From: an uncultured Lachnospiraceae bacterium
Lineage (GTDB): Bacteria > Bacillota > Clostridia > Lachnospirales > Lachnospiraceae
NCBI GenBank assembly: GCA_905199445.1
Contig: CAJKGK010000011.1
Location: forward strand, 27,164 to 91,163
Direction: 5' to 3'
Length of the DNA stretch: 64,000 nt
Below are positions 17,544 to 25,948 of the stretch, piece after piece. Every line of letters starts with the position of its first letter. Position 1 is the first letter of the stretch. The notes beneath the pieces were generated by a model. The model was not told where the DNA came from. It did no database searches and saw only the letters and a program-made list of their open reading frames with translations. The position numbers and the translations under genes were made by a program.

Positions 17544-17551
17544 CCATAGGG

Positions 17552-18433
17552 TCACAAAACTTCTGTGGCATCTTGCGGAAGATTTTTTGCATTTTCCAAA
17601 AAAAACATACTGGCTTTGGCTTCCTGGATATTGTATTTAAAATCCAGTGTTTTAGCCACCTGACCGGCGGTTTCATCAAACAGTGTACACATGGCAGTCA
17701 CACTGTCCCACAGTTCCTCAGGCTTACTTCCGCTATAGGTTGAGAGAAATCGGGCCCATGTGTCAGGTTCCAGATAACGGTACATATATTTTCCCGATTT
17801 TCCAATACTTACACGCCACCTGGTGTCAATGCCGATTTTCCACGACAAAAGGCGGACAAGCTGGGGACGGATATAAAGCCCCAGCATATCCTGAACATAG
17901 GGAATTTCCCGGCGCCACAGGCCTTTGGCCACATTATTGAGGCACCACCAAAACTCATTGCAGCAATAGTGAAACGCCGCCGGTGTCGGCGGCTTTATCA
18001 GATAATCCCGCTCCGAAGACTCACCGATTGAAGGTAAAATCCCATGCTTATCCAGAAGAATCCGACACAGGCTGTCCTCCCGAATATGAGCTGTCGCATA
18101 AACTTTCGTCTGAATGTGAAGATCCAGGCGATTACCGTCCCTAAACTGCATCAGCCACCCGTAATTTTCCTCAGGGTTGCAAGGAATGCCGCATTCCAAG
18201 TCCAGCGCTTCCGGACATTGCATATACAAAATTTCGCCAAATCTTTGAATCCAGCCGGCATCCTCAATAAACGGCCTGGTCTGCTCCACAACGTATACAA
18301 TGTCATAGTCCTGAAAAATATCACGTACCGCATTGTCATTGGTTCGCGAACCGTTCATATAAACTGCCAATATACGGGCATCTGTCATGGCTGTCCTCAA
18401 AATTAAATCATACATTTCTGCTTCCGTTCTCAT
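17552..18433 (-). CDS. ANT(6)-like aminoglycoside 6-adenylyltransferase
   Basis: 293 residues. The N-terminus MRTEAEMYDLILRTAMTDAR, the nucleotidyltransferase core YMNGSRTN...DIFQDYDIVYVV with Asp42 and Asp44 as metal ligands, and NYGWLMQFRDGNRLDLHIQT match ANT(6)/AadE enzymes, which adenylylate streptomycin at O6. All these residues are intact. Many chromosomal homologues have unproven or different substrates, so resistance is not assured. An AGGAGG site precedes the ATG. It is followed by the structured leader and MATE gene, an arrangement suggesting a joint detoxification unit. Confidence 0.88.
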   Translation of the reverse strand: MRTEAEMYDLILRTAMTDARILAVYMNGSRTNDNAVRDIFQDYDIVYVVEQTRPFIEDAGWIQRFGEILYMQCPEALDLECGIPCNPEENYGWLMQFRDGNRLDLHIQTKVYATAHIREDSLCRILLDKHGILPSIGESSERDYLIKPPTPAAFHYCCNEFWWCLNNVAKGLWRREIPYVQDMLGLYIRPQLVRLLSWKIGIDTRWRVSIGKSGKYMYRYLEPDTWARFLSTYSGSKPEELWDSVTAMCTLFDETAGQVAKTLDFKYNIQEAKASMFFLENAKNLPQDATEVL

Positions 18434-18572
18434 GATAAAGCCTCCTAGTCTGTCTTGAAGTGCTGCTGCCGTCTTTTCAGCCTCGCCATTTTTTCAATTC
18501 CTACTGTATTTTTGGAAATTAATATAATAAATCCCAACAATAAAGTCAAGGCTTTAGAAAAATTTCAGCGTT

Positions 18573-20480
18573 TTACACCTGGGCATTTTTCACATAAGCC
18601 TCAATGGATATTCTGTAGCACACATAGAGAACAGCAAAAATACATACCGCACTGATCAGATTTATCGTATACAGCGTTGTCATCATCACATTGGCCAGGG
18701 CATTCACGGCAAACCAGGATGAAACCGCCATCACTACAAAGGGAACGCCATAGGCAAAACGCATCTCACAGATCACCGAGCGTCTCAGTGTTTTCCGGGA
18801 AATGCCCAGCTTTTTAAGAACGCCAAAGCGGGCCTGATCCTCATAAGCATCATTGTAAACTTTCATGAATAGTATGCTTGCACTGGCCACAACAAATACC
18901 ATAAAAAGGAAGATACAAATGGCATAAGTCATTTTAACCCACACAATATCATTGCTGGCCGGATCCACATAAACATAGGCTGTGGTATTTTTTTGTGTCT
19001 CCGATACAATTGTATCCAAATCCGAAAGACTGGCAGCGGCGTTTTCCGGGGCCATAAGCTTATAATTATAAAGGTAAAGGGGCGTTCCCGAAGCTCGAAC
19101 CCGCTCATACGTCTTGTCACTGACAACGTAGAATTTTATCTCTTCCTGCATTCGCCCAAGATAAGATCTATTAGTTGAACCGATTTCTTTGTATACCTTA
19201 CCCAGAATGGTTTCTGTCTCTGTCGTATAATCGGGTTTTTCAGCCAGTGACATCAGATACAGTTTAGTTATTGTAAAAATCTGATCATCTTCAAGGGGCG
19301 GAATATCAAAATCAAATCCCCCGGTCTGAGCCATTTTTTCCAGCGCGGAACGGGCAATCAAAGCATAGTTTTGATTTTGATAAGGCGAATCAACATCCTC
19401 TGGCGAAAGGGGCAAAACCTCCAGAATTCCTTTATAACGTATGTCATTCTTCTGCTCAATCAGCTGGGAAAATTCACTGTCTCTGCCATCCATATTGCTC
19501 ATAATCTGATAATCATAGGTTTCTCTGAAATGAATCATTGCATCATAGCGCTCTTTCATGGCAAATGCGGTGGCCAACACCGTCACCGAACAGATCATCA
19601 GCACCGTGACCATGGCATAGGTACGGTAATTTTTCCGTATTCTGAAAATAATATTGTTGATCCACAGATTCCGCTCTTTCTTAAACAAAAATGGCTTGTT
19701 CTTTTCCAGAGCCTGAAAAATTACAGGAATCAATCCACCAAAAAGAAAATAAGTACCAATGGTAACAAAAACAACCGCCATCAGTGCATTTCCCATAACC
19801 TCCATACCGGCTTCCTTCACAGCCAGATAATAACCGGTTCCAAGAACTGCCACACCCAGCACAGCTTTCATTATCAATAGCACGCTCGACTGACGGACAT
19901 ATTCGTTTTTGCGGGATGCAGACACCAGTTCAAGCACACTGCTTCTTACAATACTGATATATCCCTTGACTACCATAAGCATATAAATGACACCGAAATA
20001 TAAAATCGTCATGAATACGGCTCTGACAGTAATCTTAAAACTGACCCTTCCAGTAATATCCGAAACTGCCAGCAAAACCATCTGAAACAGCTTTGAAGTT
20101 AATATTCCCAGACCCAGCCCGGCTGCCAGAGCCACCATCCCGGTCATTGTTGTCTCGATCATATATAAACGGCCGATTCTCTGATTGGTCAGTCCCATAA
20201 AGACATAAATTCCGATCTCTTTTTTCCGCTGAGTCAAAAATACATTGGTGGCATACCAGATAAAAAACAACATAAAGCACACAATGACAAAGGTGATCAC
20301 TTCTATAATAATATCTATATTTCGCTTATTGATCTCCCCTAAGATTCCCAGGGCATCTGAATCCAAAAGATTCTGGAAATTAAACAGAATCAGTACCGTA
20401 AATGCCAGTGACAAAATCAATGCCATATAATTTTTAAGGCCGCTTTTAAAATTTAAAAATGCCAGTTTAAACATACTCAT
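18573..20480 (-). CDS. FtsX-type ABC permease, BceB-like
   Basis: 635 residues with about ten membrane segments and one large extracytoplasmic domain (roughly residues 310-520), the layout of BceB permeases. These work with a BceA ATPase and a BceRS two-component system to sense and detoxify peptide antibiotics such as bacitracin or lantibiotics. Its ATG overlaps the ATPase stop as TAATG, so the two are coupled. A FtsX-like stretch near the C-terminus (ARFGVLKKLGISRKTLRRSV) is typical. The specific peptide cannot be inferred. Confidence 0.9.
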   Translation of the reverse strand: MSMFKLAFLNFKSGLKNYMALILSLAFTVLILFNFQNLLDSDALGILGEINKRNIDIIIEVITFVIVCFMLFFIWYATNVFLTQRKKEIGIYVFMGLTNQRIGRLYMIETTMTGMVALAAGLGLGILTSKLFQMVLLAVSDITGRVSFKITVRAVFMTILYFGVIYMLMVVKGYISIVRSSVLELVSASRKNEYVRQSSVLLIMKAVLGVAVLGTGYYLAVKEAGMEVMGNALMAVVFVTIGTYFLFGGLIPVIFQALEKNKPFLFKKERNLWINNIIFRIRKNYRTYAMVTVLMICSVTVLATAFAMKERYDAMIHFRETYDYQIMSNMDGRDSEFSQLIEQKNDIRYKGILEVLPLSPEDVDSPYQNQNYALIARSALEKMAQTGGFDFDIPPLEDDQIFTITKLYLMSLAEKPDYTTETETILGKVYKEIGSTNRSYLGRMQEEIKFYVVSDKTYERVRASGTPLYLYNYKLMAPENAAASLSDLDTIVSETQKNTTAYVYVDPASNDIVWVKMTYAICIFLFMVFVVASASILFMKVYNDAYEDQARFGVLKKLGISRKTLRRSVICEMRFAYGVPFVVMAVSSWFAVNALANVMMTTLYTINLISAVCIFAVLYVCYRISIEAYVKNAQV

Positions 20481-21238
20481 TATAGATCACTCCCCATGGA
20501 TGCCTGCATATCAATAATGCGGTCATAGAATTCTTTTCTGCTGTTTCCTCTGGTCAGCCGGCACCGGATTGCTCCGTCACTTAAAATATAAACATCTTTA
20601 GCCCAGCTGGCACTGAATGCATCATGGGTTACCATAAGAATCGTGGCATTTTCCTGCTCATTAACCATTCTGAGGCATTCCATAAGATCCTTGCTGGATC
20701 TGGAATCCAGCGCACCTGTAGGCTCATCGGCAAAGATAATTTCAGGCCGGCTAATCAATGCTCTGCAGGTGGCGCCCCGTTGTTTTTGTCCCCCCGAAAG
20801 CTGATAGGGATATTTATTCAAATGCTGGGAAAGTCCAAACATTTCCGCCAGCTTTTCGGTTCGCCTGATCGTTTCTTTAGCGCTTACACCGTTTAGCGAT
20901 AAAGGCAGGGCAATATTATCCTGAAGGGTCATGGTATCCAAAAGATTGTAATCCTGGAAAATAAAGCCGATTTTTTCCTGTCTCAGCTTTGAGAGTTCTT
21001 TATTGGATATTTTTGTAATATCCCGGCCATCCAGAATGATAGATCCCCGTGTCGGTGAATCAATGGTTGAAAGGATATTAAGCAATGTCGTTTTGCCGGA
21101 ACCTGAAGGTCCCATAATGGCAATAAAATCATTGGCCATAATATCCAGCTCTATGCCCTTTAAAACCTGGGTTCTAAAGCCCTTTGTTCCGTAATCCTTT
21201 GTCAGGTTTCTGATGGACAGTACATTTTTTCTTTCCAT
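20480..21238 (-). CDS. ABC transporter ATPase, BceA-like
   Basis: 252 residues. Walker A GPSGSGKTT, Q-loop FIFQDYNLLD, signature LSGGQKQRGATCRALI, Walker B IIFADEPTGALD and an H-loop TMVTHD-like MVTHDAFSA mark the MacB/LolD/BceA family. The signature helix reads GATCRAL where most relatives have VAIARAL, so a cysteine lies next to the signature. It is encoded with its permease (TAATG overlap) and follows a histidine kinase gene after 163 nt that hold a separate promoter and a dyad. Confidence 0.94.
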   Translation of the reverse strand: MERKNVLSIRNLTKDYGTKGFRTQVLKGIELDIMANDFIAIMGPSGSGKTTLLNILSTIDSPTRGSIILDGRDITKISNKELSKLRQEKIGFIFQDYNLLDTMTLQDNIALPLSLNGVSAKETIRRTEKLAEMFGLSQHLNKYPYQLSGGQKQRGATCRALISRPEIIFADEPTGALDSRSSKDLMECLRMVNEQENATILMVTHDAFSASWAKDVYILSDGAIRCRLTRGNSRKEFYDRIIDMQASMGSDL

Positions 21239-21273
21239 TAAAAATCATCCTCCTGTATGTTTTTACTGAAACT

Positions 21274-21279
21274 ATTATA
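21274..21279 (-). promoter_or_regulatory. -10 box of the bceAB-like operon
   Basis: TATAAT on the minus strand 36 nt upstream of the ATPase start, with AGGAGG between. There is no good -35 at 17 nt, which is expected for a promoter that needs an activating response regulator. Confidence 0.5.
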
Positions 21280-21337
21280 TCTTATCCCTGTCACAAAGTC
21301 CTTTCATTAAGGTTACAAAAAGAGCTGCAATATTACA

Positions 21338-21360
21338 GTATGTGCAACATTGTCACATAC
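21338..21360. promoter_or_regulatory. Candidate response-regulator binding dyad
   Basis: GTATGTG (21338-21344) and CACATAC (21354-21360) are a perfect inverted repeat with a 9-nt spacer, 59 nt upstream of the -10 box of the ATPase gene. Position and form suit binding by the BceR-like regulator encoded in the same cluster. Confidence 0.45.
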
Positions 21361-21401
21361 AATAGTTGTACCATAGAATATGGCATCCAATGGGGATACC
21401 T

Positions 21402-22403
21402 TTACCGATTAAAATATTCCCGGCTGTCCCTGAAAATCAACCGAAATAAAGTAAAAGAACCATATTCACTTTCCACCTGGATTTCATGGCCCAGCTTTCT
21501 CACAATCTCAGCCACAAAGTAAAGCCCCATGCCTGTGGATTTATATTGTCCGTTATGGTTATTTTCTCCGGTAAATCCTTTATCAAAAATATTGGGAAGA
21601 TCATAATCCCTGATTCCTTCTCCGTTATCCCGGACAGAAAGGATGGTCTGCCCACGCCCCATTTCATCGGTTTCCCGCCTGGCTTCAAATATGAGGACCG
21701 GATCATTTCCGGAATATTTAACCGCATTGGCAATCAGCTGATCCAGCACATAAATGATCCATTCCTGATCTGAATAAACGGTCACATTGGCAATCCCTAT
21801 ATGAATCTGAAATTTTTTTTGAATAAGGAAAAAACGATTATTCCTGATGGATGTCTGAATACAGGCCTTTAAATCAACCGCCCGCATCCGTAGATCCGCC
21901 AGAGGGCTGGCAATTTTACAGCCAATCAAAACCTGCCTTAAATCCCTTTCCATCCGTTCCAGCTGTTCCCTGAGTTCACTGCGCACCCCTGGATCGGTAA
22001 TCTTTTCCAATGCCAGCTTTCCCACAGCCAATGGGATTTTTATTTCATGGCACCAGCGGGCAATATAATCTCTCAGAGTACAGTTGGATGTATAAAGTGT
22101 CTCCAGCTCCCGATCCAGCACATGAATTTCGTGTTCAATGACATCCTGATCCCAAAGACCGGGAACATCCCGATAAATACTGCCATCCGCTGTAAGCAAA
22201 TGTCTGCGGATTTTTTTGTTCTTTAAATGCCGGCCGTAATCCATCATAAAAAAAGTGCCGGCAGCCAGCAGCACAAGTCCGTCCAGATACAGCAGTTCCA
22301 CAATCGCCTCTGTTTTTATAAGATATATAAAATAAATATTGTAAGCAGCTGCCAGGACAGCCCATGAACCATACAGACCGCCCCGAATCTTTCTATAAGT
22401 CAT
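21402..22403 (-). CDS. Intramembrane-sensing histidine kinase, BceS-like
   Basis: 333 residues from the ATG at 22403 (GAAAGGAAGG upstream). Two closely spaced N-terminal membrane helices with almost no extracytoplasmic loop are followed by a DHp region with the phosphoacceptor in RWCHEIKIPL and a catalytic domain with N-box LIANAVKYS, G1 DNGEGI and G2 GMGLYFV. This short form senses through its partner ABC transporter rather than binding the peptide itself. The start lies 11 nt inside the response regulator gene. It is expected to phosphorylate that regulator. Confidence 0.92.
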   Translation of the reverse strand: MTYRKIRGGLYGSWAVLAAAYNIYFIYLIKTEAIVELLYLDGLVLLAAGTFFMMDYGRHLKNKKIRRHLLTADGSIYRDVPGLWDQDVIEHEIHVLDRELETLYTSNCTLRDYIARWCHEIKIPLAVGKLALEKITDPGVRSELREQLERMERDLRQVLIGCKIASPLADLRMRAVDLKACIQTSIRNNRFFLIQKKFQIHIGIANVTVYSDQEWIIYVLDQLIANAVKYSGNDPVLIFEARRETDEMGRGQTILSVRDNGEGIRDYDLPNIFDKGFTGENNHNGQYKSTGMGLYFVAEIVRKLGHEIQVESEYGSFTLFRLIFRDSREYFNR

Positions 22404-23169
22404 GGCCGGACCTTCCTTTCTCTGCTTTTTGATTGTTTCCCATGGCCGGTTTATGTTCTTCTTCAAACACACTGGCAGCAGAAGATGTATTGAAAGGAAT
22501 GAAATAGCCCTGACCCTTTTTTGTAAATATCAAATCACAGCCCTGGGACAATGCCCGTATTTTACTTCTCAGCCTGGAAATCAGCACCGTCAGCGTTGTA
22601 TCTGACACATACTCATCTGTATTCCACAGCTCCATCATCAATTCCTCTCTGGAAACAACATCCGGGCTGTTTTCCAGAAGAATTCCGATAATTTTTCGCT
22701 CAGATTTTGTCAGCTCGATCATATTCTCATTATAATAAAGTACCGATGTACCATAGTCATAATAAAATCCTTCATGAATATAGGCATCCCGAATCACCTG
22801 ATATTCATAAGTTCTGCGAACAATGGCCTCCACCTTTGCTTTTAAAAGGCCCAGTCCAAAGGGCTTTTCCACATAATCATCACCGCCCTGGGCCATCCCC
22901 ATAATCTTATCCCGCTCATCATTTCTGCTGCTGATAAAAATAACAGGGATCTGGGACAAACGCCGAATCTGTCTGCACCAGTAAAATCCATCGTAAAAAG
23001 GAAGGGTAACATCCATCAGCACAAGATGGGGATGAAACTGCTCATATTCAGGCATTATATTTTTAAAATCAGTGACGCAAAAGGCCTCATAGCCCCACTT
23101 CATAAGGAATGTCCCAAGCTCTGCGGAAAGTATGGCATCATCCTCCACAATCATAATTCTTATATCCAT
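22393..23169 (-). CDS. OmpR/PhoB-type response regulator, BceR-like
   Basis: 258 residues if translation starts at the ATG at 23169; a GTG two codons upstream is possible. The receiver domain has the acidic pair VEDD, the phosphoacceptor in LVLMDVTLPFYDG and the switch lysine in YVEKPFG. The C-terminal winged helix (ELTKSERKIIGILLENSPDV onward) binds DNA. Gene order regulator-kinase-ATPase-permease is that of the bceRSAB modules of Firmicutes, and it should activate the transporter genes through the dyad at 21338-21360. Confidence 0.93.
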   Translation of the reverse strand: MDIRIMIVEDDAILSAELGTFLMKWGYEAFCVTDFKNIMPEYEQFHPHLVLMDVTLPFYDGFYWCRQIRRLSQIPVIFISSRNDERDKIMGMAQGGDDYVEKPFGLGLLKAKVEAIVRRTYEYQVIRDAYIHEGFYYDYGTSVLYYNENMIELTKSERKIIGILLENSPDVVSREELMMELWNTDEYVSDTTLTVLISRLRSKIRALSQGCDLIFTKKGQGYFIPFNTSSAASVFEEEHKPAMGNNQKAEKGRSGHDL

Positions 23170-23263
23170 TTTCACTACCGCCTTTCCCCTCAGAAAAACT
23201 ACCGAAACGGTCTGCCTGATGCAGCCATATTTCTGCGCCGGTTACCGAGGTCAGCTTCATCAT

Positions 23264-23293
23264 AACATACATACAGCAGTACTAAAAGTACAA
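23264..23293 (-). promoter_or_regulatory. Possible promoter of the response regulator gene
   Basis: TTGTAC (23288-23293), 18 nt, TATGTT (23264-23269) on the minus strand, about 95 nt upstream of the response regulator start. Moderate match only. Confidence 0.35.
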
Positions 23294-23390
23294 ACCATAA
23301 ACCTTTCAGAAGTGTAAGCTTAAGGGCAGGGAAATGACATGTCCATCGCCGTATCCGGCAATTAACAGCTAAGATTTAAGAGAAACAAAA

Positions 23391-23426
23391 ATCCCCGGCC
23401 GGAATTGTTCCATTCCTGCCGGGAAT
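23391..23426 (-). terminator. Terminator of the sugar-deglycosylation operon
   Basis: Arms 23391-23405 and 23412-23426 (ATTCCCGGCAGGAAT on the minus strand) pair with few mismatches, and the minus strand continues TTTTTGTTTC. It lies directly after the stop of the last operon gene. Confidence 0.85.
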
Positions 23427-23431
23427 CTCTT

Positions 23432-24502
23432 TCATTCAAAATCTACGGATTTTCCGGTTCTTCCGGACTCACGAATTGCATCCATAAGCTTTAAAACTCG
23501 TCTTGTCTCATCAATCTTTACAAGAAATTCTTCTTCTCCATGATAAGCTCTTATATAATTCTCAAAGTAATTTCTATGTTTTGTATGAACTTCAGGAAGC
23601 GCCTCCGTTACAATTCGTCCTTCTGGCGCCGGGCCAAAGGAACGGGTCGGTCCCGCTGCCGTCATTGTCCGCTGTCCGCTGACATTCGTAAGAAGCTGTG
23701 TTGTACGGCAAATATTTCCTTCTGGCGCAAAACCGTCGATATAGGCGGTTCCCTTGTTTCCCGCCAGAAACCAGTGACGTTCAAACCACTTATCATAAGC
23801 CTTGTCAGATAACATATAGGTTCCAAGTTCAAGGGTTGCGGTAACGCCATTATCAAATCGAAGCATCACTTCAAAATAGTCATCGACCTTCTCATTGATA
23901 ATATTGCGAATATCTGCGAATACGCTCTTAATCTTTGCGCCTGGGAACATATAGCAGAACTGGTCAAGAAGATGTACCCCCCAGTCATATAACATTCCTC
24001 CGCCCTCTTCAGGAATCACATGCCAGTCATGCATATTTCCGTTGAAGCCGTAAAGCATTGTTTTTACCGAGTAAATCTCACCCAGAGTTTTAGAATCATA
24101 AACAGCCTTTGCCGTTGTGTAGTCTGGATCATAACGTCTCTGCTGATGAACCGTAAATTTTACACCGGCTTCTTTTACAGCTTTCTCCATATCGTCCAGC
24201 TCCGGCAGGCTCATAGCCACAGGCTTTTCACAGATAATATCCTTCTTTGCAGCGGCAGCCTGGAGCACCAGGTCATGGTGCTGATTATTGTTTGCAGCAA
24301 TCAATACCACATCGACCTCAGGATCCGCAAAAAGCGCCTCATTGGAAGTGTAACGCTTGATCCCTTCCTTTACATCCTCAAGCTGTTCTGGATCTCTGTC
24401 TGAAATCCCAACCAGCCTGATCCCCGGAAAATCGCAAAGCATGGTCTCATGCTCATGTCCCATAAATCCGTGTCCGATAATTGCAATTCCTATGTCCGCC
24501 AT
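23432..24502 (-). CDS. Gfo/Idh/MocA oxidoreductase (second of two in the cluster)
   Basis: 356 residues, NAD(P)-dependent sugar dehydrogenase fold. The Rossmann motif is GHGFMG (10-15), the catalytic lysine lies in CEKP (91-94) and the active-site D-x-x-x-H is D173-H177. It is the last gene of the operon, after the two deglycosidase-like subunits. A likely job is to reduce the 3-keto sugar released by bond cleavage, or to share the initial C3 oxidation. Only about a quarter of the residues look shared with the other oxidoreductase, so the two probably have separate substrates. AGGTGG precedes the ATG. Confidence 0.85.
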   Translation of the reverse strand: MADIGIAIIGHGFMGHEHETMLCDFPGIRLVGISDRDPEQLEDVKEGIKRYTSNEALFADPEVDVVLIAANNNQHHDLVLQAAAAKKDIICEKPVAMSLPELDDMEKAVKEAGVKFTVHQQRRYDPDYTTAKAVYDSKTLGEIYSVKTMLYGFNGNMHDWHVIPEEGGGMLYDWGVHLLDQFCYMFPGAKIKSVFADIRNIINEKVDDYFEVMLRFDNGVTATLELGTYMLSDKAYDKWFERHWFLAGNKGTAYIDGFAPEGNICRTTQLLTNVSGQRTMTAAGPTRSFGPAPEGRIVTEALPEVHTKHRNYFENYIRAYHGEEEFLVKIDETRRVLKLMDAIRESGRTGKSVDFE

Positions 24503-24543
24503 TTTACCACCTCATCAAATATTTCAATAAGCCCAGAATCTTC

Positions 24544-24981
24544 TTATCTGCACAGGAGCATTCTTCTGTCATTTGCGACACCAAACATATGCGCCATGTT
24601 GCCCATACCGCTTCCATCCGGTTCTGCCTCCAGCGCCCCGTTATAGTTCAGTACCCAGCCAAAATCCACATGGACGTCGTGATATCCGATAGACAGTCCG
24701 CCTTTTTTCTTAACCTTATAGATCAATGGTTCACGAAACTGCCAATATTTATTCAAATCAAACATCTCTTCTCTGGTGTACTCAATCCCGTCATATTCAA
24801 AGATGAGTTCATCGCGGTCAAATACTTCCCCGTCTACCGTCACATTTCCAAAGCGGCACTGGGTAAACCAGTAGCCCTTGTAATACCTGGGAACAAAGCG
24901 AAATTCAAATCCATCGATTTCCCCGTTCTCATCATAGGTATTATGAAACCCTCGCTGCTGAATTGTCTGAAATTCTACCAT
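24544..24981 (-). CDS. DUF6379-like small subunit, candidate C-glycoside deglycosidase beta
   Basis: 145 residues from the ATG at 24981, which has AGGAGGG at the right distance; a longer frame reaches into the preceding gene and is not family-like. It has no signal peptide, membrane segment or P-loop and is rich in aromatic and acidic residues, consistent with a beta-sandwich. Size, sequence style (QQRGFHN near the start, DELIFEYDG mid-protein) and position directly after the TIM-barrel gene match the small subunit of C-glycoside deglycosidases (DgpC, DfgB), now called DUF6379. That subunit forms a complex with the catalytic barrel. The family call is from memory, not a search. Confidence 0.7.
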   Translation of the reverse strand: MVEFQTIQQRGFHNTYDENGEIDGFEFRFVPRYYKGYWFTQCRFGNVTVDGEVFDRDELIFEYDGIEYTREEMFDLNKYWQFREPLIYKVKKKGGLSIGYHDVHVDFGWVLNYNGALEAEPDGSGMGNMAHMFGVANDRRMLLCR

Positions 24982-24997
24982 TCTCATTCCCTCCTTT

Positions 24998-25906
24998 TTA
25001 ATATCCCAAAATGTTGCGAAGCATAATCTGATGACGTCGAACCTGCTCCGGAATCTCAACCATAGCCTGTCCATACTGCATCGGGCCTTCTTCTGCATGA
25101 AAACGGATTGCCCCCTCATACTCGGAAAGAATATCTCCGCTCCATCCATTATCAATCATATACTTAATAACCTCAGCATAGGGAATCGTTTCTTCCTCAA
25201 AATTCTCATTTACACCTGTAAACTTGCCGTGGCATGCCCAGCTGTATGGAAGAAAATCAACGATTTCCTCCGGTTTTGTCACATCATCAAAGTTACCCAT
25301 TGGAAGATCCTCCATGCCCTTGCCAGGCTTTGTCTGGAATGTACCAAAGTCGATATTAAAGCCAAAATGAGAAGTTTTTGTTCTATGGATAAAATCTAAA
25401 TATTCATCCCGGATATGGGGTGTATGCAAGGTGGTCGGAAGATGTACCTCGTTCTGCATACGCACATCATATTTCTCCGCATAAGGAAGCGCCTTCTCAA
25501 TATAATTCTGCCAGCCCGGCTCCGGATCACACATAATATTGGTACAGGTGATCTTAGTTCTTAAAGCCTTAAAGCCCAGCAGATTTGCCAGACGAAAATC
25601 CTGCTTTAATTCTTCTACCACTTCATCATCAGACATTCCTTTGCCCCGATGAAGATGATTCTCAGCCCAGTGCCCCAGTTCGGACGGCTGCAGGTTGTAC
25701 TTATCGCAAAGCCGCCAGTATTTATCAATCCATTCCGGGGACGGATTGGGATAGTTTGGAATATAGCTTGTCAGAAATTCAAAGCAGGTTGCTCCTGTGT
25801 CGTACATCTCTAAAAACGCGTCCTCGAGGGTCATTGATTTTCCCAAAAGATTGTGATAGCTGTATAAGCATATTCCTCTTCTTGGATGTCCTTTTTCATT
25901 GCTCAT
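24998..25906 (-). CDS. Sugar isomerase-like TIM barrel, candidate C-glycoside deglycosidase alpha
   Basis: 302 residues of the xylose isomerase-like TIM-barrel superfamily. Candidate metal ligands are E153 (QNEVHLP), D186 (NIDFG), H226 (ACHGKF) and E262 or E264 (SEYEG). The N-terminal RRGICLYSYHNL, the IPNYPNPSPEWIDKYWRLCD stretch and ELGHW resemble the alpha subunit of C-glycoside deglycosidases (DgpB, DfgA, CarC), which cleave the aryl carbon-sugar bond of a 3-keto C-glycoside by deprotonation. A GGAGG site precedes the ATG. The next gene encodes the matching small subunit, and a MocA-type oxidoreductase precedes it. The alternative is a plain sugar epimerase such as an IolE or IolI relative. 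Confidence 0.75.
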   Translation of the reverse strand: MSNEKGHPRRGICLYSYHNLLGKSMTLEDAFLEMYDTGATCFEFLTSYIPNYPNPSPEWIDKYWRLCDKYNLQPSELGHWAENHLHRGKGMSDDEVVEELKQDFRLANLLGFKALRTKITCTNIMCDPEPGWQNYIEKALPYAEKYDVRMQNEVHLPTTLHTPHIRDEYLDFIHRTKTSHFGFNIDFGTFQTKPGKGMEDLPMGNFDDVTKPEEIVDFLPYSWACHGKFTGVNENFEEETIPYAEVIKYMIDNGWSGDILSEYEGAIRFHAEEGPMQYGQAMVEIPEQVRRHQIMLRNILGY

Positions 25907-25948
25907 TGTAATACCTCCATTTCAATAAATATCTTTTCTTGCTGATTC

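Noticed and set aside
17453..17551. Purine, guanidine or xanthine-type riboswitch identity for the MATE leader
   Set aside because: The conserved core sequences of those classes are not visible; only the structured nature is supported.
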